From: Nitrosomonas sp.
GTDB lineage: Bacteria > Pseudomonadota > Gammaproteobacteria > Burkholderiales > Nitrosomonadaceae
Assembly: GCA_024281675.1 (NCBI GenBank)
Contig: JAMXAG010000015.1
Span: 1-64,000, forward strand
Direction: 5' to 3'
DNA length: 64,000 nt
In this document: positions 49,487 through 57,755 of the stretch, one piece after another
How the letters are laid out: each line of letters begins with the position of its first letter
Numbering within the stretch: the stretch's first letter is position 1
Notes under the pieces: generated by a model
The model's database searches: none
What the model saw: only the letters and a program-made list of their open reading frames with translations
Told to the model about the DNA's origin: nothing
Position numbers and translations under genes: made by a program

Positions 49487-51151
49487 TCAAACAGTTACAC
49501 CATTTGGGATGAGTCTTGGATTCATCCGGTCATAAGTCACAGAACGATTGCTATTTCTTTGGTCAATTTGTCCTTCTATTTCTTTTAGCTGGCTTCTGAA
49601 TCGTTCGATCACATCGCGCGCTGCCGGATCAAATTGCCCTAATGGGTATTGACCAATGCGATTGACGGTAAAATTTGTCTGAAAGTAGGTCCAGGTTTGT
49701 GAGTTGGCCGCGCGAAATGCTGGTTGAAGCTTGAATAGTCCAGCGGCATCGATTTCAGTATTTTTTCCCATTGGTGGTGGTGCATAAGCGGAATGTGGCA
49801 TAATGGGAACAAATCCCGGATATTTGTATTGGTTGAAGTGAATGCAGGAATGAAAAGCCGTGCATAGAAAAATGACATGACCAAACGTTTCAGCTAATTC
49901 CTGTTTAGATTCGAATCTGGCAGGAAATCCAGGTATTCTGCCACGATCCTGCGCACTGACATCGTTTGTCCATGCTTGGATTTCATAATCTTCGATAACA
50001 TCTGCATCAGAGCGATAATAGACATCGATATATTCTTTTACAAAACTTTGAATTGCATTCCATAACAACATACCATCATCGCGAAAGGGGTAGAAAAGTG
50101 CAGGATTATCGACTTCCCTTTTTGCAATATCGTTAGGAAAAGCCGATGCTTTGAAATTGAAGCTTGTCATAGCATTAGCCATGCATTGAGTCGTTGCATC
50201 ATAGTCTCCAGCAAATAATTCACCGTACCGGCCAGGTTGACCTTTTTGATTCCGTAGGAAAGTGTGCTGGTGGTTTACATTGAGTGTATGTTGCAGATGT
50301 GGATTTAAGAGCACAGAAAGCGGATGGGATTTATAAAGCTGACGGCGTGACGCCATAATGATGGCCTCCATGACATAATGAATACGGGTGGCATGGGTAT
50401 ACAGGATGTGGTGATTACCATCGGCGACTTGGGCGAACATTTTGGCTGCCAACCAAAGATTGCCATCCTTTGGTGTATAGACTGGATTATCAGGCCTGGC
50501 ATCTTGGTATAACTGTATGGCAAGCGGTTGCAACAAACCATCCGATTGCAAAAATAACACCACGATCGGGGTCGTGACATATTGTTTGCGGCCACCGTCG
50601 ATAGATCCGGGGTTTTGCTGCAATATCTCCAAGGATGCATAATCCAGGACATACACGCGCTTTTGTTCAAGGGCAGCCGCATAATCGACCTCGATAATTT
50701 GCTCTGCAAAAATGCGTCGTATTTCAGATTCCGGTAATGCTGCCGGCAGGGGATTTTGACGGGTAACCGCGCGCAATACCACAGGATTGACGCCAATGAC
50801 ACGTTGCAATCCGAATGTCAGATCCTGTTGGAAGGTATCGACCAGCCTTGGATTTGGCGGGCTGAACGGATAAAAAACATAGTCTTGGTAATTTTCTAAG
50901 GGTTTGCCTAGCAAATAGCGCGAAAAAGTAACCAATAGATTCGGTAAGCTGGGAATCAATTGCAACAGATTTATTCCTCCGCGCAACCAATAGCCAATGC
51001 CAGGTATTTCCCGACAGGGTAATTTGCGTACGACGGCAATCGTATGGGCATATTCATAGGCGTATTGATATTGAGTCTGCCTATGCAGAAGATAGCTCTT
51101 CCGGTTTTCTACTGCGTGACTATTTTCTTCATGTTGTGGTAGCTTGTTCAT
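49487..51151 (-). CDS. Bacterial lipoxygenase (non-haem iron fatty acid dioxygenase)
   Basis: 554 aa without a PLAT domain, as in short bacterial lipoxygenases. The iron ligands align with known enzymes: His248 and His253 (HILYTHATRIHYVME), His434 and His438 (FHSCIHFNQYKYPGF) and the C-terminal carboxylate of Val554 (IPNGVTV at the very end). Family blocks LWLAAKMFAQVADGNHH, RRQLYKSHPLSVLLNPH and RFRSQLKEIEGQI are also clear. It should insert O2 into polyunsaturated fatty acids to give hydroperoxides. GAGGGG lies 11-12 bases before the ATG. No signal peptide. It lies 76 bp after a cyclooxygenase-like gene, probably one transcript. Confidence 0.92.
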   Translation of the reverse strand: MNKLPQHEENSHAVENRKSYLLHRQTQYQYAYEYAHTIAVVRKLPCREIPGIGYWLRGGINLLQLIPSLPNLLVTFSRYLLGKPLENYQDYVFYPFSPPNPRLVDTFQQDLTFGLQRVIGVNPVVLRAVTRQNPLPAALPESEIRRIFAEQIIEVDYAAALEQKRVYVLDYASLEILQQNPGSIDGGRKQYVTTPIVVLFLQSDGLLQPLAIQLYQDARPDNPVYTPKDGNLWLAAKMFAQVADGNHHILYTHATRIHYVMEAIIMASRRQLYKSHPLSVLLNPHLQHTLNVNHQHTFLRNQKGQPGRYGELFAGDYDATTQCMANAMTSFNFKASAFPNDIAKREVDNPALFYPFRDDGMLLWNAIQSFVKEYIDVYYRSDADVIEDYEIQAWTNDVSAQDRGRIPGFPARFESKQELAETFGHVIFLCTAFHSCIHFNQYKYPGFVPIMPHSAYAPPPMGKNTEIDAAGLFKLQPAFRAANSQTWTYFQTNFTVNRIGQYPLGQFDPAARDVIERFRSQLKEIEGQIDQRNSNRSVTYDRMNPRLIPNGVTV

Positions 51152-51227
51152 GATGCGGTACCCCTCTACAAAAAATAAAATCCGGGATTATTTCCTCGTT
51201 AACTTACCTATTTCAGCCGCGTGATCC

Positions 51228-52835
51228 TTAGTTAACCGATGGCCGCGTAGATGTTTTAAAGCTGGCAACGACCTTATCGCTATCCTTTACATTACGTTGC
51301 ACAATATCCGCAAGTGAGTTCGTTTCCTCAATAACCAACTGCCCAATTTTCGAAAATGTCGCTTCGTTGTGTACGTAAGTCGAGACCAATGGGTTGGTCA
51401 GGGCATGGGTAAACGCATCGTAACCGACCATGCGCACCATCAGGCGGCCAAGGCTAAAACCTTCATCATGATCCTCGGCGAATATGCCAACTTGCCATTC
51501 GAGGTCGTCGATACGGTCATGATAGAGTTCCTTGAGTTCTCGCTGCAGTTCAGCATCGCTTGTCAATTCCTCAAAACTTCTCAAGCGCGGCATGCTGAAT
51601 GCTTCGCGATAGTCATTAAATGAGCGCAGCTTGGCTTGCCGCCCCATCTCAATGGTGCGCGCCATGACACTTTGATTTTCAGTGCCAAAGGGCAGAGGAT
51701 CGAAAAAGAAACCGTGGGTGTTATACAAGCCAATGCGCCCGGCCTTTTGCGTCGAAGCAGCCGTTATCAATGACCCAATCCCATAGTGCATTACCAGGGG
51801 TATATTGTTGCGAAATTCATCGAGCGTGTATGAATTATTTCCGACTAGGTAATGCTCCGGTACCATTGAGTGCCATCGGTAGAGGAGGTTAAATTCCAAG
51901 GAAATCCAATTGGTGCGGTACCAACGCTGCTTTTCCGCCATGCCAGGTGTGGGATCGAGAGTGAAATTAAACTGTGTAAAGCGCGAAACGTAATCCTTTA
52001 AGACGACTTGAATCAGCAATACAATCATGACGTTTCTGGCGGTCTGAAACAAGCGCTCATCATCCCATTGTGAATGGGTTTCTTTCAGTAAATCACAAAT
52101 TCGATTGTGCTCGCGCAACATAATGGTATTCATGATGGTGTAGCCAATCGATGAATTGCCGTGCTCCAAACCAGTGGCAAACATGCGTTTCAACCGCTCT
52201 TCAGGAACGTTGTTAAAAACGAAATCCAAGGCGAAGCGGGGGTGTAACTTCTCAAACTCTTCACTCGCGAACACCCAGTTGCCCTGGGTCGTTTCTTCAA
52301 CGTTAAAAAGGAAAGGAGGATACATTTCTCCATCAATGATTTGATACTTTAGCTTCCCATCTTTTTTTAATCGTAAACGATAGGTCACTTCTTCACGCAA
52401 GCCATAGATTTGGCAAAGATCAATTTCGTGATTTGACGTATTTTTCCGGCGGTCGCGAAAATCCGTCCTCAGAAAACTATCTGTAAACCATTGAGCAAAG
52501 AAAGAAAACAGTATGCTGGTGTCAACTGAAGGTATTTCCTTATGCTCTTTTCTTTTCCACAGATTAACGACTCGCTCCAGATTCGGGAGATTTTGGTCAC
52601 CCTCCGCTTCTGGCAAATGCCGCCCGGTGAATGTTCTATCCGTCAATGATTGCCATGTGGTATACGGTGAAGCCATTGAAAATGGCCTGGGACGAGGGTT
52701 TGTGGCATAGGCTTGCCAATTGACAAAAATATCACTAATCAATCGCCGCAACCATGGAATGCGTGAGGCAATCCTGCCAATCCATGGGAATCTATTGACA
52801 AGCCGAAAAACAATCTGGAAAAAAAAGTCATCCAT
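51228..52835 (-). CDS. Cyclooxygenase-like haem dioxygenase (prostaglandin G/H synthase homologue)
   Basis: 535 aa from ATG 52835, preceded by AGGGAGA; the longer frame's first 22 codons are MITE sequence. The body resembles animal prostaglandin synthase: DLCQIYG, LKKDGKLKYQIIDGEMYPP, MLREHNRICDLLKETH and ISLEFNLLYRWHSMVPEHY. In the last, Tyr319 and His322 match the catalytic Tyr385 and haem-binding His388 of ovine COX-1. In FFAQWFTDSF, Gln115 matches Gln203, but Asp119 replaces the distal His207. The position of Ser530 appears to be Ala. EGF-like and signal sequences are absent. First gene of an apparent operon with the lipoxygenase. Confidence 0.9.
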   Translation of the reverse strand: MDDFFFQIVFRLVNRFPWIGRIASRIPWLRRLISDIFVNWQAYATNPRPRPFSMASPYTTWQSLTDRTFTGRHLPEAEGDQNLPNLERVVNLWKRKEHKEIPSVDTSILFSFFAQWFTDSFLRTDFRDRRKNTSNHEIDLCQIYGLREEVTYRLRLKKDGKLKYQIIDGEMYPPFLFNVEETTQGNWVFASEEFEKLHPRFALDFVFNNVPEERLKRMFATGLEHGNSSIGYTIMNTIMLREHNRICDLLKETHSQWDDERLFQTARNVMIVLLIQVVLKDYVSRFTQFNFTLDPTPGMAEKQRWYRTNWISLEFNLLYRWHSMVPEHYLVGNNSYTLDEFRNNIPLVMHYGIGSLITAASTQKAGRIGLYNTHGFFFDPLPFGTENQSVMARTIEMGRQAKLRSFNDYREAFSMPRLRSFEELTSDAELQRELKELYHDRIDDLEWQVGIFAEDHDEGFSLGRLMVRMVGYDAFTHALTNPLVSTYVHNEATFSKIGQLVIEETNSLADIVQRNVKDSDKVVASFKTSTRPSVN

Positions 52836-52880
52836 GGTTTCATTCTCCCTTCGTTTATGTGGTGAGTCTTTATATTTTTC

Positions 52881-53024
52881 TAACAGGCTGCTGAAAAACG
52901 TATTCGAGGCAACCGATGCTAGGTAAGAACAGGAGAAAAAGCGCATTTTATGTACGATATGAGCATTTTGAGCCTGTTTTTAACACCGCAACGGTAACGC
53001 AGATAATTTTTCAGCGATCTGTTA
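52881..53024 (+). repeat. MITE-like repeat, copy 2
   Basis: 144 bp with 18-bp ends matching at 15 positions: TAACAGGCTGCTGAAAAA on the left and TAACAGATCGCTGAAAAA read inwards from the right. The interior is an inverted copy of 28669-28806. It begins 45 bp upstream of the cyclooxygenase start codon, so that operon's promoter must lie inside or beyond it. Confidence 0.82.
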
Positions 53025-53264
53025 ACTCCTTAGAATCTTAGCGTTGGCGTATACACAACCCATTTACAACTAACTTTTGCTCAACTTTGAAGCGAAATGC
53101 GATCCAAAAACTAGCAATGGACAGACAAACTCTGGAATGAATAGTGATTGAGGTTAATTATGGTAGACAAAAAAAGCAAGCGTATCTTAGGAAGATTTGA
53201 TTAAGCCGGTTATTTTTATCCTTTCCAAGGAAGTGAAGTCATGAGCCTAAGCATATCTAGTGAG

Positions 53265-53516
53265 TTAGGTGTTATTTTGCGTATATTCAATCTGCATCTT
53301 TTCAGAGTGATACGAATGACCATGAGAAATCAATTGGTTAGAGATGCATGTTTGTTTTTCAAGCCAGAAACTGACATACTTGTGGACGAATTTTCCCAAT
53401 GTTGAAGAATTAAAGTAATCCCTCGGTTCTGCCACATTTGCGATTTCATTTTCAAGATTCTTACGTTCATTACTTAACTCATTGGAAGAAGATAGAAAGA
53501 TTCTGATTTTCTTCAT
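53265..53516 (-). pseudogene. Truncated DUF4062-like gene fragment
   Basis: From ATG 53516, [20 protein letters not shown] and the next few residues match the N-terminus of large NTPase-associated DUF4062-type proteins, and AGAGGGG lies upstream. After about residue 28 the similarity ends and the frame stops at codon 84. Intact members are many hundreds of residues long, so this is the 5' stump of a lost gene. The plus-strand frame 53241-53405 opposite is probably a shadow. Confidence 0.5.
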
Positions 53517-53572
53517 CTCCATCAGTCCCCTCTGTTGTTTGGAATACACAAAAATTTTTCTTTACTTCAGCT

Positions 53573-54316
53573 ATGATAATGCGCATGGAAAAAATACGCT
53601 TATCGAAATTGATGTCTGAACAAGGGTTGTGCTCGCGCCGCGAGGCCGATCGCTTCATTGAATTGGGTTGGGTATTTGTCGACGGGGAGAAAATTTCTGA
53701 ATTGGGCACAAAAATCCATCCTTCCCAAAAGATCACCCTGAATAAGGCTGCGCAGTCAGAGCAAACGCAATGGGTGACGATTCTGCTCAATAAGCCGATT
53801 GGGTATGTTTCCGGACAACCCGAACCGGGATATGAACCGGCGATTGTGCTGATCAAACCGGAAAACCAGTTTGCCAGCAACGCTACTACCAAACGTTTTC
53901 AGCGGGCACATTTAAAAAACCTGGTGCCAGCGGGACGATTGGATATCGATTCACAAGGCTTGCTCGTACTGACACAGGATGGGCGTATCGCGAAACAGTT
54001 GATTGGCGATCGTTCTAGGATCGAAAAAGAATATTTGGTGCGAGTTGAGGGCAGCTTGCCTGCGGCAAAGCTCGCGTTGTTGAATCATGGTTTGAGCTTG
54101 GATGGCCATGCGTTGAAACCTGCACAAGTCAGCTGGCAAAATCAGGATCAATTGCGGTTTATTCTGCATGAGGGCAAAAAGCGCCAAATTCGCCGCATGT
54201 GTGAGCTCGTCAATCTGAAGGTCATTGGGTTAAAACGCGTGCGCATCGGCCAAGTCACACTGGGCAATTTACCGGAAGGGCAATGGCGTTATTTACACGA
54301 GCATGAGAGGTTTTGA
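53573..54316 (+). CDS. rluF: RsuA/RluF-family pseudouridine synthase
   Basis: 247 aa. N-terminal S4 RNA-binding domain ([32 protein letters not shown], about 8-40). The catalytic motif [18 protein letters not shown] holds the essential Asp near 123. EKEYLVRV and the C-terminal [27 protein letters not shown] are typical. The length and the sequence after the S4 domain ([12 protein letters not shown]) fit RluF, which modifies 23S U2604, better than RluB/RsuA; RluE lacks S4. Divergent from the DUF4062 fragment. Confidence 0.85.
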   Translation: MIMRMEKIRLSKLMSEQGLCSRREADRFIELGWVFVDGEKISELGTKIHPSQKITLNKAAQSEQTQWVTILLNKPIGYVSGQPEPGYEPAIVLIKPENQFASNATTKRFQRAHLKNLVPAGRLDIDSQGLLVLTQDGRIAKQLIGDRSRIEKEYLVRVEGSLPAAKLALLNHGLSLDGHALKPAQVSWQNQDQLRFILHEGKKRQIRRMCELVNLKVIGLKRVRIGQVTLGNLPEGQWRYLHEHERF

Positions 54317-54343
54317 AACACATTTTTATTCCATCGATAACCT

Positions 54344-54571
54344 ATGCACCAACATGTCCGCGTCGTTTTAAAAATACCGGAATATCAACTGCTGGCTTAC
54401 TATGAAGGTAATGTCGATACCGTAGCGGCGAAAACAATCGACGGACGCATCATTCATTTTCCAGCGAATGTTTTGCGTTCCGTGGTACAAAGCCACGGTG
54501 TTTACGGTACGTTTGAACTGGTTTTTGACGAGCACCATAAGTTTGTGTCAATTAACCGCGTGAGTGACTGA
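54344..54571 (+). CDS. DUF2835 family protein
   Basis: 75 aa. It matches the DUF2835 pattern: a first strand RVVLKIPEYQLLAYYEG, then VAAKTIDGRIIHFPANVLRSVVQSHGVYGTFEL and FVSINRV. Function unknown across the family. It follows the pseudouridine synthase by 27 bp on the same strand and may share its transcript. Confidence 0.85.
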   Translation: MHQHVRVVLKIPEYQLLAYYEGNVDTVAAKTIDGRIIHFPANVLRSVVQSHGVYGTFELVFDEHHKFVSINRVSD

Positions 54572-54672
54572 AAACGATTCCATGCGTAACAGCTTTCTTT
54601 GCACTTTGACGTACGCTACACTCTGAACTATCAAGTTTTTTCCTTTTATCTTTTTAAACAACGGTTAAATTC

Positions 54673-56337
54673 ATGGCTCAATATGTAATGTCGATGCTCC
54701 GCGTGAGCAAAATAGTTCCACCCAAACGTCAGATCATCAAAGATATTTCTTTGAGCTTCTTTCCTGGAGCCAAAATTGGTTTGCTGGGATTGAATGGTTC
54801 AGGAAAATCCACAGTACTCAAAATCATGGCGGGGGCTGATACTGAAATCGAAGGCGAAGTGCAGCGTTTGCCGAACATCCGCATCGGTTATCTACCGCAA
54901 GAGCCGCAATTGAACCCTGACCATACCGTCCGGCAGGAGGTCGAGGAAGGTTTGGGTGAAGTGATGCAGGCACAGAAAAAACTGGATGAAGTGTATGCCG
55001 CGTATGCCGAAGAGGGCGCGGATTTTGATGCCTTGGCAGAAGAGCAGGCGCGTCTGGAAGCGATCATTGCTACTGCAGGCAGCGACAGCTCGCACCAAAT
55101 GGATATTGCCGCCGATGCGCTACGTTTGCCGCCGTGGGATGCGGCCATTAAAAACCTATCAGGGGGAGAAAAACGCCGCGTTGCATTGTGTAAGCTATTG
55201 CTGGAAAAACCGGATATGTTGCTGCTGGATGAACCGACCAACCATTTGGATGCCGAATCCGTCGAATGGCTGGAACAATTTCTGGTGCGCTTTCCAGGCA
55301 CCGTCGTTGCTGTCACGCATGATCGTTATTTTCTCGATAATGCGGCCGAATGGATTTTAGAACTCGATCGCGGTCATGGCATTCCTTGGAAAGGCAATTA
55401 TTCCAGTTGGTTGGAACAAAAAGAAGCGCGATTGGAGCAGGAAAACAAGCAGATTGATGCGCATATGAAGGCGATGAAGCAAGAACTGGAGTGGGTGAGG
55501 CAGAATCCGAAAGGACGTCAAGCCAAATCTAAAGCGCGTTTGGCTCGTTTTGACGAATTGAATTCGCAGGAATACCAGAAACGCAATGAAACCCAGGAGA
55601 TATTCATTCCGGTTGGGGAGCGTCTGGGTAATGAAGTCATTGAATTTAATGGTGTATCCAAATCGTATGGCGACCGGCTGTTGATCGATAATCTCAGCTT
55701 CAAAGTGCCACCGGGCGCTATCGTCGGGATCATCGGCCCGAACGGCGCAGGTAAATCGACTTTATTCAAACTGATTACCGGCAAGGAACAACCCGATTCC
55801 GGCGAAGTGAAAATCGGTCCGACGGTCAAGATCGCGCATGTCGATCAGGCGCGTGATTCACTGGAAAACGACAAAACCGTGTTCGATGCCATTTCCGGCG
55901 GCAACGATAATTTAATCGTTGGTAAATACACTACGCCCGCACGCGCCTACTTGGGACGATTCAATTTCAAAGGCGGCGATCAGCAAAAAATCATCGGGCA
56001 GCTTTCGGGTGGAGAACGCGGCCGGCTCCATTTGGCGCAAACCTTGATTGCAGGCGGTAACGTATTGCTACTTGATGAGCCTTCCAACGATCTGGACGTG
56101 GAAACGCTGCGCGCATTGGAAGATGCATTGCTGGAGTTTGCCGGTTGTGTATTGGTGATCTCGCACGACCGTTGGTTTCTCGACCGCATCGCTACGCATA
56201 TCCTCGCTGCTGAAGGCGATTCGCAATGGACTTTCTTCAATGGTAACTATCAAGAATACGAAGCCGATAAGAAAAAACGTCTGGGTGAAGAAGGTGCTAA
56301 ACCAAAACGCATACGGTACAAACCGATTAGTAGGTAA
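54673..56337 (+). CDS. ettA: Energy-dependent translational throttle protein EttA
   Basis: 554 aa ABC-F protein. Two ABC cassettes with no membrane part: Walker A GLNGSGKST (39-47), signature LSGGEKRRVAL, Walker B LLLDEPTNHLDAE; second Walker A GPNGAGKST, signature LSGGERGRLHLAQ, Walker B LLLDEPSNDLD. The linker and arm (ENKQIDAHMKAMKQELEWVR, RQAKSKARLARFDEL) are those of EttA. It binds the ribosomal E site and gates the first peptide bond according to ATP/ADP. Confidence 0.95.
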   Translation: MAQYVMSMLRVSKIVPPKRQIIKDISLSFFPGAKIGLLGLNGSGKSTVLKIMAGADTEIEGEVQRLPNIRIGYLPQEPQLNPDHTVRQEVEEGLGEVMQAQKKLDEVYAAYAEEGADFDALAEEQARLEAIIATAGSDSSHQMDIAADALRLPPWDAAIKNLSGGEKRRVALCKLLLEKPDMLLLDEPTNHLDAESVEWLEQFLVRFPGTVVAVTHDRYFLDNAAEWILELDRGHGIPWKGNYSSWLEQKEARLEQENKQIDAHMKAMKQELEWVRQNPKGRQAKSKARLARFDELNSQEYQKRNETQEIFIPVGERLGNEVIEFNGVSKSYGDRLLIDNLSFKVPPGAIVGIIGPNGAGKSTLFKLITGKEQPDSGEVKIGPTVKIAHVDQARDSLENDKTVFDAISGGNDNLIVGKYTTPARAYLGRFNFKGGDQQKIIGQLSGGERGRLHLAQTLIAGGNVLLLDEPSNDLDVETLRALEDALLEFAGCVLVISHDRWFLDRIATHILAAEGDSQWTFFNGNYQEYEADKKKRLGEEGAKPKRIRYKPISR

Positions 56338-56366
56338 CTATAAACTTTCTTCCGCACAGGAACAGT

Positions 56367-56627
56367 ATGCCGACGATCAGTCAGTTTTTTGGAATCGTGA
56401 TTCAAATGTTCTGGCGCGAACATGCACCGCCGCATTTCCACGCTTTATACGCCGAATATGAAGTATTAATTGATATAAGAACATTGGAGATCATCAAAGG
56501 GAGTTTACCAAAACGCGCATTAGCTATGGTTTTAGAATGGGCGGTACAACATCGCACCGAATTGATGGAGGATTGGAATCTATGTCAACAAAAACAGCTG
56601 CCCAAGAGCATTGCCCCCCTGGAATAA
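56367..56627 (+). CDS. DUF4160 family protein
   Basis: 86 aa. PTISQFFGIVIQMFWREHAPPHFHALYAEYEVLIDI is the DUF4160 signature, with the conserved HxPPHFH histidines near 19-25. Usually found next to a DUF2442 protein, as here. The pair resembles a toxin-antitoxin arrangement, but activity is not established. It ends 46 bp inside the next gene. Confidence 0.85.
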   Translation: MPTISQFFGIVIQMFWREHAPPHFHALYAEYEVLIDIRTLEIIKGSLPKRALAMVLEWAVQHRTELMEDWNLCQQKQLPKSIAPLE

Positions 56628-56902
56628 CTGCTGCAGCACCATGGCGTATTCGTTCAGTGACTGTACTGCCTGACTATCGTCTTTCTGTAATTTGTAATGA
56701 CGGCACCACAGGTATGGTCAATTTATCGCAACTAATTTTCAGCGAAAATCCGGGTATATTCGTTGCACTGAAGGATGAGCAATATTTCAATCAAGTTCGC
56801 ATCGAATTGGGCGCACTCACATGGCCTAATGGCGCGGATCTTGACCCTGTGTGGATGCATGAGGAGATTGGGAAAAATAAAACGTGGTGTGTTCCAGGGT
56901 AA
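56582..56902 (+). CDS. DUF2442 family protein
   Basis: 106 aa from ATG 56582, chosen because GGAGG lies just upstream and the protein then begins MSTKTAAQEHC. The longer frame is overlap with DUF4160. The core PWRIRSVTVLPDYRLSVICNDGTTGMVNLSQLI and ALTWPNGADLDPVWMHEEI is the DUF2442 signature. The 46-bp overlap with DUF4160 implies coupled expression; this member is the likelier antitoxin if the pair is a toxin-antitoxin module. Confidence 0.85.
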   Translation: MSTKTAAQEHCPPGITAAAPWRIRSVTVLPDYRLSVICNDGTTGMVNLSQLIFSENPGIFVALKDEQYFNQVRIELGALTWPNGADLDPVWMHEEIGKNKTWCVPG

Positions 56903-56960
56903 ATGCTTTATTACGAGATATTGAGAATCAGAAATTTTGTTTTTGTTGATTTGCCACTAT

Positions 56961-57569
56961 ATGACACTTAACGAGATTATTAAAATTGCTGAAGAGCTCG
57001 AAGCATGGATTCATGGGCACACCAATGAGAAAGAGTATCCCAATAAACCCGAACTAGCCCTCTTGCAACAATCACAAGATATTTGTTCTGCCATAAGCAT
57101 TTTATTGGAAGCTAAATTGCCGGGTCCGGCTTACGCTTTGGCTCGTCCCATGTTGGATACCTATGTTCGCGGGTTGTGGTTGCTCAATCATGCGTCGGAT
57201 ATGGAAATTAAAAAGTTTCTTGAAGGAAAAGAGCCGCCTGGATTTAATAAGCTTCTGAATGCAATTGGTAATGATGAGGAGACGGGTGGAGCATGGATAC
57301 ACAAAATTTGTGAATTTAATCGCCAGGCTTTTCATGATCTTACCCATGGAGGAATTGAACATGTATTACGAAGAACGACTATCAATTCTACCGAACCTAA
57401 TTATCCAGAAGATGAGCAAATAAGGTTAATGCAAATTCAAATAGGAATACAGTTCGCTATTGGCTATAAATTACTTGCTTTGGTGAATAATCAAGCGGGA
57501 ATAGAAATGCAAATGCTTGAAGAAATGGCGCGGCGATATGGAACAGCAGTTCGCGATGTTATAAGTTGA
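56961..57569 (+). CDS. Hypothetical helical protein
   Basis: 202 aa from ATG 56961. All-helical appearance: QQSQDICSAISILLEAKLPGPAYALARPMLDTYVRGLWL, then FHDLTHGGIEHVL with two histidines, and a long C-terminal helix. It resembles the uncharacterised DUF5677/DUF6988-like proteins of accessory regions; I cannot decide between them. No signal peptide. It follows the DUF2442 gene by 58 bp and abuts the YoeB remnant. Confidence 0.6.
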   Translation: MTLNEIIKIAEELEAWIHGHTNEKEYPNKPELALLQQSQDICSAISILLEAKLPGPAYALARPMLDTYVRGLWLLNHASDMEIKKFLEGKEPPGFNKLLNAIGNDEETGGAWIHKICEFNRQAFHDLTHGGIEHVLRRTTINSTEPNYPEDEQIRLMQIQIGIQFAIGYKLLALVNNQAGIEMQMLEEMARRYGTAVRDVIS

Positions 57570-57571
57570 CC

Positions 57572-57745
57572 TCTTAAGTTGATTAAAGCTATCCAACAAA
57601 ATCCCTTTGAAGGAATTGGAAAGCCAGAGCCACTAAAGCATCGCTTGTCGAGTTATGGGTCAAGGCGCATTAATGATGAGCACAGAATTTCTATAAAATC
57701 ATTAACGACGATTTATTCATCGCTCAGCTTCGCTATCACTATTAA
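57572..57745 (+). pseudogene. YoeB-type toxin remnant
   Basis: [20 protein letters not shown] and then [10 protein letters not shown] match the middle and C-terminal part of YoeB (usually [20 protein letters not shown]). A one-step frame change near 57690 restores [18 protein letters not shown] and a stop at 57743-57745, the usual end of YoeB. The first 30 or so residues are missing and no YefM antitoxin gene precedes it. Non-functional. Confidence 0.85.
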
Positions 57746-57755
57746 TTTTGCACCA

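Noticed and set aside
52836-52946. 37-residue N-terminal extension of the cyclooxygenase-like protein
   Set aside because: The first 22 codons are MITE sequence and the ATG at 52835 has a good ribosome-binding site.
53025-53264. 14-codon frame with GAGG upstream at about 53160
   Set aside because: Too short and without conservation evidence.
53241-53405. 54-codon plus-strand frame preceded by AAGGAAG
   Set aside because: It overlaps the antisense DUF4062 remnant and has no recognisable features.
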